DNA of 64,000 nt from JBHIYN01 sp041984235. GTDB lineage: Bacteria > Pseudomonadota > Gammaproteobacteria > Ga0077536. The stretch is from assembly GCA_041984235.1 (NCBI GenBank), contig JBHIYN010000018.1, positions 36,607-100,606 on the forward strand. The letters run 5' to 3'. A program made the position numbers and the translations under genes. Position 1 is the first letter of the stretch, and each line of letters opens with the position of its first letter. The notes under the pieces were generated by a model. The model was not told the origin of the DNA, made no database searches, and worked only from the letters and a program-made list of their open reading frames with translations. This document shows positions 1 to 7,161 of this stretch, in pieces.

Positions 1-402
1 GCCCTGCATGTTGGTATTGGGCTGGTTGGAGCCCGAGCGGTAACCCGAGATACGCGCGATCTGGCTGCCGTCGTGAATATCCCAGTTACGCGTCGTGACC
101 GAAAAGTTGCTCGGCGCACTGACCACCGACGCGGTGCTCGAGTCGGCGCGCACGACCTGGTTGACGCCACTGGCCGCGCCGGTACGCCAGGTCTCGCCGC
201 CCTGGGCGTCGGGGTTGGCGATCTGCGTCCAGCCGACTCCAGGCCGCTCGCCGCCATCGCAGACACCGCCGCCGGCACGCGTACCGGCGGCACCGCTGCA
301 GCCGAAATCCTCGAAGAAAATGATCTCCTCGGCGGCAACGGGCAGGGTTGGCAACAGGGCAAGCAACACGGGGAACAGGAAGGACCCGGCAACTCGCGGC
401 AT
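1..402 (-). CDS. Secreted protein of unknown function, N-terminal part only
   Basis: An open frame runs from an ATG at 402 down to the left window edge (134 codons, no stop), so the C-terminus is missing. The first 24 or so residues form a clear signal peptide: MPR, then a Leu/Phe/Val-rich core, ending PVAAEE. The mature part starts IIFFEDFGCSG and contains several Gly-rich and Trp-containing stretches (GVGWTQIANP, ETWRTG). This resembles the start of secreted beta-sandwich or adhesin-like proteins, but I recognise no family. A GGAG lies about 8 bases upstream of the ATG. An exported protein is well supported; its role is unknown. Confidence 0.6.
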   Translation of the reverse strand, partial: MPRVAGSFLFPVLLALLPTLPVAAEEIIFFEDFGCSGAAGTRAGGGVCDGGERPGVGWTQIANPDAQGGETWRTGAASGVNQVVRADSSTASVVSAPSNFSVTTRNWDIHDGSQIARISGYRSGSNQPNTNMQG

Positions 403-793
403 GGAAGTGCTCCGTGTAGTGAAGGACGGATTCGGTGAGCAACTTCCGCGCCACTTGTAGTGACCCGTTCAGAATCATCAGCTTGCATTTTCGAGCCGCT
501 TTCCCGACGTCGATCGCGTCCCGATTTTGTAAAGATTCCTGGAAAAACGCCCCTGGGTTGACTCGTCTGCCGCGTGCCGGCACGGCACGCACGCCGAATC
601 GTGAATCCGATCAATCAGATCCGCACGAGCCGTTCGTCAATGAATTTTCCGCGCCGGCGGCAGGCGGGTCACGACGCCCGCCGCGCAACGCTGCGCCGGT
701 CGGAAGCGACGCACCGTCCGGCCGGGCGGACCGCTGCGCGTTCGAAGGTCCCGGGCGGCCGCCGGCCCCGGCAGTGTTCGTCCGCAGCCGCCG
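403..793. other. Gap without a recognisable gene
   Basis: This 391-base stretch lies between the start of the secreted protein and the end of the flavin monooxygenase. The reading frames that cross it have low-complexity Arg/Pro/Ala composition typical of off-frame GC-rich DNA. The right end of the stretch is downstream of the monooxygenase stop and the left end must carry the promoter of the secreted protein. I see no convincing terminator hairpin with a T-run. Confidence 0.5.
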
Positions 794-2209
794 TCAGGCC
801 TGCCCGGAAACCTCCAGCGCTGCCGCTGCCGGCGATGCTTCGAGCGCGACCCGCCGTGCCGGATGATCGGCCGCCAGGCGCCCCGTGCCGCCGTCCTCGT
901 AGAGCTGTCGCAGGGTCGGCCGGTCGTCGGGGTACGCGGTACGCATCCGGCCGCGCCGCTGCAGCTCGGGCACGACCAGGTCGACGAAATCACGCAGCGT
1001 GCCCGGCTGGTCTACCGGCAACAGGTTGAAGCCGTCGACGCGGCCTTCGTCGACCCAGCGCTCGAGCTCGTCGGCGACCTGTTCAGGCGTCCCGCAGATC
1101 ACCGGGCACACCGAGGTCAGCTTCATGTAGTCGCACATGTCGGCGAAGGTCCAGTCCTTGTCCGGATCGATCTCGCCGAAGAACGCCGCCAGGTGCTGCA
1201 TGCCGTTCGACTCGAAGGCGCCCAGCGGATCTTCCGGCCGGAAGCTACTGAGGTCGACGCCGGTCCAGCCGCCGAACAGGGCCAGCGCGCCTTCGACCGT
1301 GGCATAGGACTTGTAGCGTTCCTGCTTGAGCCTGGCTTCCGCTTCGGTCTCCGCGACGATCACGCCGATGCCCTGCATCAGCTTCATGCTGTGCGCCGCG
1401 CGCCCGGCCCGCGCTTCGAGCTCGCGCACGAGGCGCTCGCCCTCGGCCGCCTTGGCTACGTTCTGGAATACCACGAACTGCGCCTCGGCATGCCGGGTCG
1501 AGAACGCGTAGCCACGCGGCGACTGCCCGGCCTGTACCAGGAACGGCGTGCGCTGCCTGGTCGGCGTACACATGTGCGGCCCCTCGACCTCGTAGTGCTC
1601 ACCCTTGTGATGGATCAGGTGCACCCGGTCGGGGTCGATCAGCGAGTCGTGCTCGACGTCGTAGACCAGTGCATCTTCGTCCCAGCTCAGTTCCCACAGC
1701 TTGTAGCAGACGTCCATGTACTCCTCGGCCATGTCGTAGCGCGTGTCGTGCTCGATCACGGAACCCAGGCCGTTGCGGCAGGCGCTCTGCAGGTAGGAGG
1801 TCACGATGTTCCAGCCGATCCGGCCATGCGTGAAATGATCGAGAGAGGAGAACATCTTCGCGGTCAGGAACGGCGCGAAGTACGACGTGCTGTAGGTGAC
1901 GATGAAGCCGAGGTTGCGGGTCTCGTGGGCGAGCAGCGGCAGCAGCACGGTGGGGTCGTTGCCCGGCACCTGTACGCCGTGCCGGATCCCGGCTTCCATG
2001 TTGCCGCCGTAAACGTCGTAGGCGCCGTGCACGTCAGCGAAGAACAGCGAGTCGAAACAGCCGCGCTCGGCGGTCTTCGCAAGGTCGATCCAGAACTCGG
2101 GATCGTTGAAACCCGGCACCGAGCGATCGCGCGGATTCTTCCACTGGCCCTCGGACTGCGGTGTGGGGCAACACTGCGAAAAGACGTTGATTCGGATGCG
2201 TTGTGCCAT
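794..2209 (-). CDS. FMNH2-dependent monooxygenase, NtaA/SnaA/DszA family
   Basis: A 471-residue member of the bacterial luciferase-like superfamily. The family oxidises small organic substrates with FMNH2 from a separate reductase; nitrilotriacetate, dibenzothiophene sulfone and dimethyl sulfide enzymes are the described members. Family marks are the N-terminal MAQRIRINVFSQ strand, the GWNIVTSY stretch, HKGEHYEVEGPH, and the C-terminal VCPVICGTPEQVADEL segment. The start at 2209 is chosen because a strong GGGGGAGGT lies just upstream and homology begins there; a longer frame reaches 2323. A TetR-type regulator is transcribed in the same direction upstream, with an AT-rich palindrome between them. 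No flavin reductase is visible nearby. Substrate unknown. Confidence 0.88.
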   Translation of the reverse strand: MAQRIRINVFSQCCPTPQSEGQWKNPRDRSVPGFNDPEFWIDLAKTAERGCFDSLFFADVHGAYDVYGGNMEAGIRHGVQVPGNDPTVLLPLLAHETRNLGFIVTYSTSYFAPFLTAKMFSSLDHFTHGRIGWNIVTSYLQSACRNGLGSVIEHDTRYDMAEEYMDVCYKLWELSWDEDALVYDVEHDSLIDPDRVHLIHHKGEHYEVEGPHMCTPTRQRTPFLVQAGQSPRGYAFSTRHAEAQFVVFQNVAKAAEGERLVRELEARAGRAAHSMKLMQGIGVIVAETEAEARLKQERYKSYATVEGALALFGGWTGVDLSSFRPEDPLGAFESNGMQHLAAFFGEIDPDKDWTFADMCDYMKLTSVCPVICGTPEQVADELERWVDEGRVDGFNLLPVDQPGTLRDFVDLVVPELQRRGRMRTAYPDDRPTLRQLYEDGGTGRLAADHPARRVALEASPAAAALEVSGQA

Positions 2210-2280
2210 GGCTTGTGACCTCCCCCTCACGCTGCGGAATCGTGGCCCCCGAGTGCGCAGTAAGCGGCGCCGGGCATCTG

Positions 2281-2309
2281 ACGTTACTGATAAAAATATC
2301 AGATAACGT
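2281..2309. promoter_or_regulatory. Palindromic operator candidate between tetR-type gene and monooxygenase
   Basis: CTGATA-AAAA-TATCAG (2287-2302) is a perfect 6-bp inverted repeat. It is flanked by ACGTTA on the left and TAACGT on the right, with one extra base on the right arm, giving about 28 bp of near-symmetry. It lies about 70 bases upstream of the monooxygenase start and is strikingly AT-rich for this DNA. The size and symmetry suit a TetR-family dimer, and the regulator gene ends 50 bases away. Binding is inferred, not shown. Confidence 0.5.
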
Positions 2310-2361
2310 GATATTAGTGTCATTGGTGGCGCGAAGCGAGCAGACCGTACGCTGCGCGCCG

Positions 2362-2979
2362 CTAGCTGCCACGCGACAAGTCATGGTGCAGCGCAAGATG
2401 CACCGACTGGTCCATGAACCGGTTGATCTCGCGCTTGTCGCGGCGCATGAAATGCATCTGGGTCAGGCTCATGCCGGTCGAGAGAATGAGGCGCGCGGCG
2501 TCCGTCGCGTTGATCGAGCGGGAAATGTCTCCCTGCTTCTGTCCGCGCCGGATCGACGAGGTGATGCGCCTGATGATTTGCCGGTAATAGTCCAGGTAGG
2601 AGTCCCAGATGCCGTCTTCGTTGCGCACCGCGGTACACCACTCCAGCCAGACCTGGGCGTAATGCGGCTCGCTCCTGATCGAGTCAGCGTAGGCACGTAC
2701 GTGGCCCTCGATGGCCGTCAGCGGTTCGATCTCCGGCCGGTGCCAGTAGGCAGCGAGGTCGAGATAGAAACGCTTGACCTCCTCGACGGTGGCGATGACC
2801 AGCGCGGTGCGGTTCTCGAAATACGAGAACACGGTAGGCACCGCGACGCCGCACTCGCGTGCGACACCGGCATGCGTCAGGCGGCCCAGGCCGACGTTGG
2901 AGGCATCGGCGAGCGCGCCGCGCAACAATTGCGCCCGGCGTTCGGCCTGGGAAAGTCGTTGGCGCGTTCTCGGTGGCAC
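2362..2979 (-). CDS. TetR-family transcriptional regulator
   Basis: A 205-residue protein with the usual TetR layout. The N-terminal helix-turn-helix lies about residues 30-62 and includes GVARECGVAVPTVFSYF, where the recognition helix ends in the typical aromatic pair. A divergent all-helical ligand domain follows. It is transcribed toward the flavin monooxygenase, about 150 bases upstream of it, so it probably controls that gene and perhaps itself through the palindrome between them. The opposite-strand dehydrogenase operon begins about 250 bases away and could be co-regulated. The ligand cannot be predicted. Confidence 0.85.
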   Translation of the reverse strand: MPPRTRQRLSQAERRAQLLRGALADASNVGLGRLTHAGVARECGVAVPTVFSYFENRTALVIATVEEVKRFYLDLAAYWHRPEIEPLTAIEGHVRAYADSIRSEPHYAQVWLEWCTAVRNEDGIWDSYLDYYRQIIRRITSSIRRGQKQGDISRSINATDAARLILSTGMSLTQMHFMRRDKREINRFMDQSVHLALHHDLSRGS

Positions 2980-3231
2980 GATCCGGCAAACCTGCTGGGC
3001 GGCATACCGCGACGGTGTGTACGGTCGGCGTCAGCAGCGCAGATGCTATCACGCAGCGCGCGGCAGACGACTGTGCCAACCGCACGTTCTGGCGTGGCCA
3101 GCGGCAGCGCGGGCTCGCGGGTTACCTTGCTCGCCGCACCGCCGAGGTGGCCGGTGCACGACGCGGCCGCGCTGGCCTCGCGACTCGGAAGGGGTACAAT
3201 CGCCCGGCCTGCACGAGAAGGGGAGCGAACG

Positions 3232-4308
3232 ATGCGTGCCGCCGTCATGCGCCGCCATGCGCTGGTGATCGACGACGTTCCGACGCCGCTGCCGCGCACC
3301 GGCGAAGTGCTGGTACGCACGCTGGCGTGCGGGATCTGCGGCTCCGACCTGCATGCGCTGCACCACACCGAGGCACTGGTCGAGGGCGCACGGCGCTCCG
3401 GCGGCCCGTTCGTGATGGACGTCGATCGCGACGTCGTCATGGGCCATGAATTCTGTGCCGAAGTCGTCGATTACGGCCCCGGCACCGAACGCCGGCACAA
3501 GCCGGGAACACGGGTGTGTGCCCTGCCGGTCATCATCGGCGCGGACGGCGTCGAGACGGTCGGCTACTCGAACGACAACCCCGGCGGTTACGGCGAGTAC
3601 ATGCGCCTGACCGAAGCACTGACCGTGGCGGTGCCGGACGCGCTGTCGACCGAGCTCGCCGCCCTCACCGAGCCGATGGCGGTCGGCGTCCATGCCGTCG
3701 CCCGCGCCCGTCTCGAGCGCGACGACGTACCCCTGGTGATCGGCTGTGGCCCGGTCGGACTGGCGGTGATTGCCGCGCTGCGGCTGGCCGACGCCAGGCC
3801 CATCGTCGCCGCCGACTTCTCCGCGCGCCGGCGCGAGCTCGCGCTCGCCATGGGCGCCGACGTGGTCGTCGACCCGGCCGCGGACTCGCCCTACACGCGC
3901 TGGTCGGAGGTCGCCCCGTATGCCGACCAGTCCGCCGCCCCGCCGCGCCCGCCGTGGCAGACCGGTCCCGCCCTGCGCCCCGCGGTAATCTTCGAGTGCG
4001 TCGGCGTGCCGGGCGTAATCGAGGCCATCATGCTCGGCGCCCCCGCCGGCGCTCGTATCGTCGTCGTCGGCGTGTGCATGGAACCGGATCGCATCGAACC
4101 GATGTTCGGCATCAACAAGGAGCTCAACCTGCAGTTCGTGCTCGGCTATTCGCGCGAGGAATTCACACGCACCCTGCATGCGATCGGCGACGGCCGCCTG
4201 GCGGTCGAGCCGCTGGTCACCGGCACGGTCGGACTCGACGGCGTGGCCGGCGCGTTCGAGGCCCTGGCCTCGCCCGAGGTACACGCCAAGATCCTGGTCA
4301 AACCCTGA
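3232..4308 (+). CDS. Zinc-dependent medium-chain alcohol dehydrogenase without the structural-zinc lobe
   Basis: A 358-residue MDR-superfamily oxidoreductase. Catalytic zinc ligands are visible as Cys36 in GICGSD and His72-Glu73 in MGHEF, and the Rossmann nucleotide site is around VIGCGPVGLAVIAAL. The four-cysteine structural zinc loop expected after the catalytic domain start is absent: the segment after PGTRVCALPV has no Cys cluster. The start is the ATG at 3232, preceded by GAAGGGGAG. It is the first gene of a plus-strand operon with an SDR and a 2-oxoacid/acetoin-type dehydrogenase, so it may oxidise a diol or hydroxy compound feeding that complex. Substrate unproven. Confidence 0.85.
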   Translation: MRAAVMRRHALVIDDVPTPLPRTGEVLVRTLACGICGSDLHALHHTEALVEGARRSGGPFVMDVDRDVVMGHEFCAEVVDYGPGTERRHKPGTRVCALPVIIGADGVETVGYSNDNPGGYGEYMRLTEALTVAVPDALSTELAALTEPMAVGVHAVARARLERDDVPLVIGCGPVGLAVIAALRLADARPIVAADFSARRRELALAMGADVVVDPAADSPYTRWSEVAPYADQSAAPPRPPWQTGPALRPAVIFECVGVPGVIEAIMLGAPAGARIVVVGVCMEPDRIEPMFGINKELNLQFVLGYSREEFTRTLHAIGDGRLAVEPLVTGTVGLDGVAGAFEALASPEVHAKILVKP

Positions 4309-4351
4309 ACGATTGCCTGCGGCAGGCCGCCGTCGGCACGGGAGCACGCAC

Positions 4352-5140
4352 ATGAAACAACTCGACGGCAAGGTCGCCATCATCACCGGTGCAGGGCGCG
4401 GGCAGGGCCTGGTCGCCGCACGGCTGTTCGCCGCCCAGGGCGCGCGCATCGTGGTCAACGATCTCGATGCCGAGTCGGTCGATGCCGCGGTCGCCGAGAT
4501 CCGCGCGGCCGGCGGTGAGGCAGCGGCGGCCGTCGGTGACATTTCGGACAGTGACGCGGTACAGGCCGTCATCGCGACCGCGCGCTCGGCCTTCGGCGGC
4601 CTCGACGTGCTCTACAACAACGCCGGCATCGGTTACTCGGCGCAGACGCGCTTCGGCATCGCCATGAGCGACATCGTCAACTGCACCGAGGACGACTGGA
4701 ACCGTATCCTGGACATCAACATCGGCGGCACGTTTCGCATGTGCAAGTACGGCATCCCCGAACTGATCGCACGCGGCGGCGGTGCCATCGTCAACACCGC
4801 CTCGATCGCCGCGCTGCGCGGCGCCGCCGACGCGCATGCCTATACCGCGACCAAGGGCGCGATCGTCTCGCTGACGCGCGCGATAGCCGTCACCTACGGA
4901 CCGCAGGGTGTGCGCGCCAACACCATCTGCCCGGGCGTGATCGATACCGAGATGATCCATGACACCCTGATCGACAACAGCGACATCCGCGACGCGCTCG
5001 CCAACGCCACGCCCCTGCGGCGCAACGGCACACCGGAGGATGTCGCCGAGGTCGCCCTGTTCCTCGCCGGCGAGCAATCGCGGTTCATCACCGGCGAGGC
5101 CATCGCGGTGGACGGGGGCCTCATCCAGCGCGTCGGCTGA
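4352..5140 (+). CDS. Short-chain dehydrogenase/reductase
   Basis: A 262-residue classical SDR. The cofactor motif TGAGRGQG is at residues 12-19, followed by NNAG, the catalytic Ser in NTASIAA, and Tyr-x-x-x-Lys in YTATK. The C-terminal PGVIDTEMI and DGG segments are usual for the family. An Asp at the end of the second strand (VVNDLD) suggests NAD(H) preference. It starts 43 bases after the alcohol dehydrogenase and belongs to the same operon. The pair could interconvert a hydroxyketone or diol with a ketone; the precise substrate is not readable. Confidence 0.87.
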   Translation: MKQLDGKVAIITGAGRGQGLVAARLFAAQGARIVVNDLDAESVDAAVAEIRAAGGEAAAAVGDISDSDAVQAVIATARSAFGGLDVLYNNAGIGYSAQTRFGIAMSDIVNCTEDDWNRILDINIGGTFRMCKYGIPELIARGGGAIVNTASIAALRGAADAHAYTATKGAIVSLTRAIAVTYGPQGVRANTICPGVIDTEMIHDTLIDNSDIRDALANATPLRRNGTPEDVAEVALFLAGEQSRFITGEAIAVDGGLIQRVG

Positions 5141-5221
5141 GCAGCGCCCGCCGCCACCGGAGCGCCGTCGGCCACCCGCCCCGGCGCCGTCCCGCAACCG
5201 CCTGCCGAGAGGACCACCCGC

Positions 5222-6184
5222 ATGGACCAGGAACGCCTGCTGAGAATCTTCGAAACCGCGTTGCTCGCGCGGCGCTACGAGGCGCGCATCGTCGAGCTCG
5301 CCATGGCCGGCGAGCTGCCGCCGGCGCTGCACACGGGCGCCGGCCAGGAGATCGCCCAGATCGCCGCGATCGAGGCACTGGAGGCCGACGATCCCATCCT
5401 CTACGGCCACCGCGGGCTCGCCTACATGATCGCGCGCGGGGTGAGCCTGTCCGGCATGCTCGCCGACCTCGCCGGCAAGGAGGGCGCGACCTGTCGTGGC
5501 AAGGGCGGGATCATGCACGTGGTCGACCGCGGCCGCGGCATCCTGGGCGAGAGCGGGACGCTCGGCGGCAGCTTCGTCATCGCCGTCGGCGTCGGCATGG
5601 CACTGGCGCGCAAGCAACCGGGACGCGTGGTCACCTATTTCTTCGGCGACGGCACCTCCAATCGCGGCACGTTTCACGAGTCGCTCAACTGGGCCGCGGT
5701 ACAGAAGCTGCCGTGCATCTTCTTCTGCGAGAACAACGGCCTCGCGGTATCGATGCCGGCGAGCCGCTCGACCGCCGTCGCCGACATCGCCGATCGTGCG
5801 GCCGGATACGCCATCCCCGGCGAGGTCGTCGACGGTAACGACCCGGAGGCGGTGTTCGAGGCCATGAGCCGCGCCGTGGCACGCGCCCGCGCCGGCGAGG
5901 GGCCAAGCCTGGTCGAGGCCAAGGTGACCCGCTTGCAGGGTCACTACGCGGCCGATCCACAGGATTACCGCGCCGATCGCGACAGCGTGGCCGAACGCGA
6001 CCCGCTGCCGGTGCTGCAACGGCGACTGCTCGAGCAGGGCGCGCTCGACGACGCCGGCCTCGCCGAACTCGAAGCCGACCTCGCGCAGCGCATCGACGCG
6101 GCGGTCGCGACCATGCGCGCGGCACCGCCGCTGGCCAGCACGGCGGCGTTCGAGGATCTCTACGCGGAGGGCACGGGACGATGA
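5222..6184 (+). CDS. Thiamine-diphosphate dehydrogenase E1 component, alpha subunit (acetoin/pyruvate type)
   Basis: A 320-residue E1-alpha subunit, the length usual for acetoin dehydrogenase AcoA. The ThDP-Mg motif is GDGTSNRGTFHESLNWA (from about residue 142) ending in ENN at 170-172, and YGHRGLAY near residue 61 is also typical. With the beta subunit it decarboxylates a 2-oxo compound or cleaves acetoin and passes the acyl group to lipoyl on E2. The gene overlaps the beta-subunit gene by four bases (ATGA), so translation is coupled. Acetoin is favoured by length and by the adjacent alcohol dehydrogenase and SDR, but pyruvate or a branched 2-oxoacid is possible. Confidence 0.9.
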   Translation: MDQERLLRIFETALLARRYEARIVELAMAGELPPALHTGAGQEIAQIAAIEALEADDPILYGHRGLAYMIARGVSLSGMLADLAGKEGATCRGKGGIMHVVDRGRGILGESGTLGGSFVIAVGVGMALARKQPGRVVTYFFGDGTSNRGTFHESLNWAAVQKLPCIFFCENNGLAVSMPASRSTAVADIADRAAGYAIPGEVVDGNDPEAVFEAMSRAVARARAGEGPSLVEAKVTRLQGHYAADPQDYRADRDSVAERDPLPVLQRRLLEQGALDDAGLAELEADLAQRIDAAVATMRAAPPLASTAAFEDLYAEGTGR

Positions 6185-7152
6185 GCCGCATGAGCTACAG
6201 CGAAGCCATCAACCGCGCGCTGGCCGAGGAGATGCGCCGCGACCCCGACGTCATCCTCTACGGCCAGGACGTCGCCGTGTGGGGCGGCGTGTTCAAGGTG
6301 ACGCGCGGGCTGCTCGAGGAGTTCGGGCCGGCGCGCGTGTTCGACACCCCGATCTCGGAGAACGTGCTGGTTGGCGCCGGCGTCGGCGCCGCCTCGTTCG
6401 GGCTGCGGCCGGTGGTCGAGCTGCAGTTCGCCGACTTCCTCATGACCGCTGGCGACGAGACCTTCTTCAAGGCCGGCATGTGGCGCTACATGCACGGTGG
6501 TGCCTACACCATACCCCTGGTCGTGCGCGCACCGTCGGGCGCGACCGGCTTCGGACCCGAGCACTCGCAGTGCCCGGAAGCCTTCGTCATGCACCAGCCG
6601 GGCTTGCTGTGCGCGGTGCCCTCGACCCCGGCCGACGCCCGGGGCCTGCTCAAGCAGGCCATCCGCAGCGACGACCCGGTGATTTTCTGCGAACACAAGA
6701 TGCTCTACGGCCTCAAGGGCGAGGTGCCCGACGAGGACCAGCCGACGCCCTTCGGCAAGGCCGTCGTGCGCCGCGAGGGCGACGCGGTGACGGTCGTCGC
6801 CTGGCAGGTCATGTTGCAGCGTGCGCTGAAGGCCGCCGAGCAGCTCAGCAGCGAGGGCATCGAGATCGAGATCGTCGACCCGCTGACCCTCAACCCCTTC
6901 GACCGTGCGACCATCGTCGAGTCGGTGAAGAAGACCGGTGCCTGCATCGTCGTCGAGGAAGCCTATCGCACGCTCGGCGTGGGCGCCGAGATCGGTGCCA
7001 TGCTGATGGAAGACGCCCTGCCCTGGCTCGACAAGCCGCTCAGGCGCCTGGCCATTCCCGACGTTCCCATCCCGACCAGTCAGCACCTGGTCGATGCCGT
7101 GCTGCCATCGGTGGAAGCGATCTGCGACGCAGCCAGGGCGCTGCGCGGTTAG
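6181..7152 (+). CDS. Thiamine-diphosphate dehydrogenase E1 component, beta subunit
   Basis: A 323-residue E1-beta subunit with the transketolase pyrimidine-binding and C-terminal domains. Visible marks are the N-terminal MSYSEAINRALAEEM, the DTPISEN motif near residue 56, VRAPSG, EHSQ, and the C-terminal EIVDPLTLNPFD and VVVEEAYRT segments. It forms the alpha2-beta2 E1 with the preceding gene, with which it shares an ATGA overlap. The E2 gene follows after 9 bases. No dihydrolipoamide dehydrogenase gene is in this operon; the lpd at 50076 is one possible supplier. Confidence 0.92.
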   Translation: MSRMSYSEAINRALAEEMRRDPDVILYGQDVAVWGGVFKVTRGLLEEFGPARVFDTPISENVLVGAGVGAASFGLRPVVELQFADFLMTAGDETFFKAGMWRYMHGGAYTIPLVVRAPSGATGFGPEHSQCPEAFVMHQPGLLCAVPSTPADARGLLKQAIRSDDPVIFCEHKMLYGLKGEVPDEDQPTPFGKAVVRREGDAVTVVAWQVMLQRALKAAEQLSSEGIEIEIVDPLTLNPFDRATIVESVKKTGACIVVEEAYRTLGVGAEIGAMLMEDALPWLDKPLRRLAIPDVPIPTSQHLVDAVLPSVEAICDAARALRG

Positions 7153-7161
7153 GGTACGGTC

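Noticed and set aside
863..2218. A 451-codon plus-strand frame opposite the flavin monooxygenase
   Set aside because: Shadow frame; the minus-strand monooxygenase has a strong ribosome site and clear homology.
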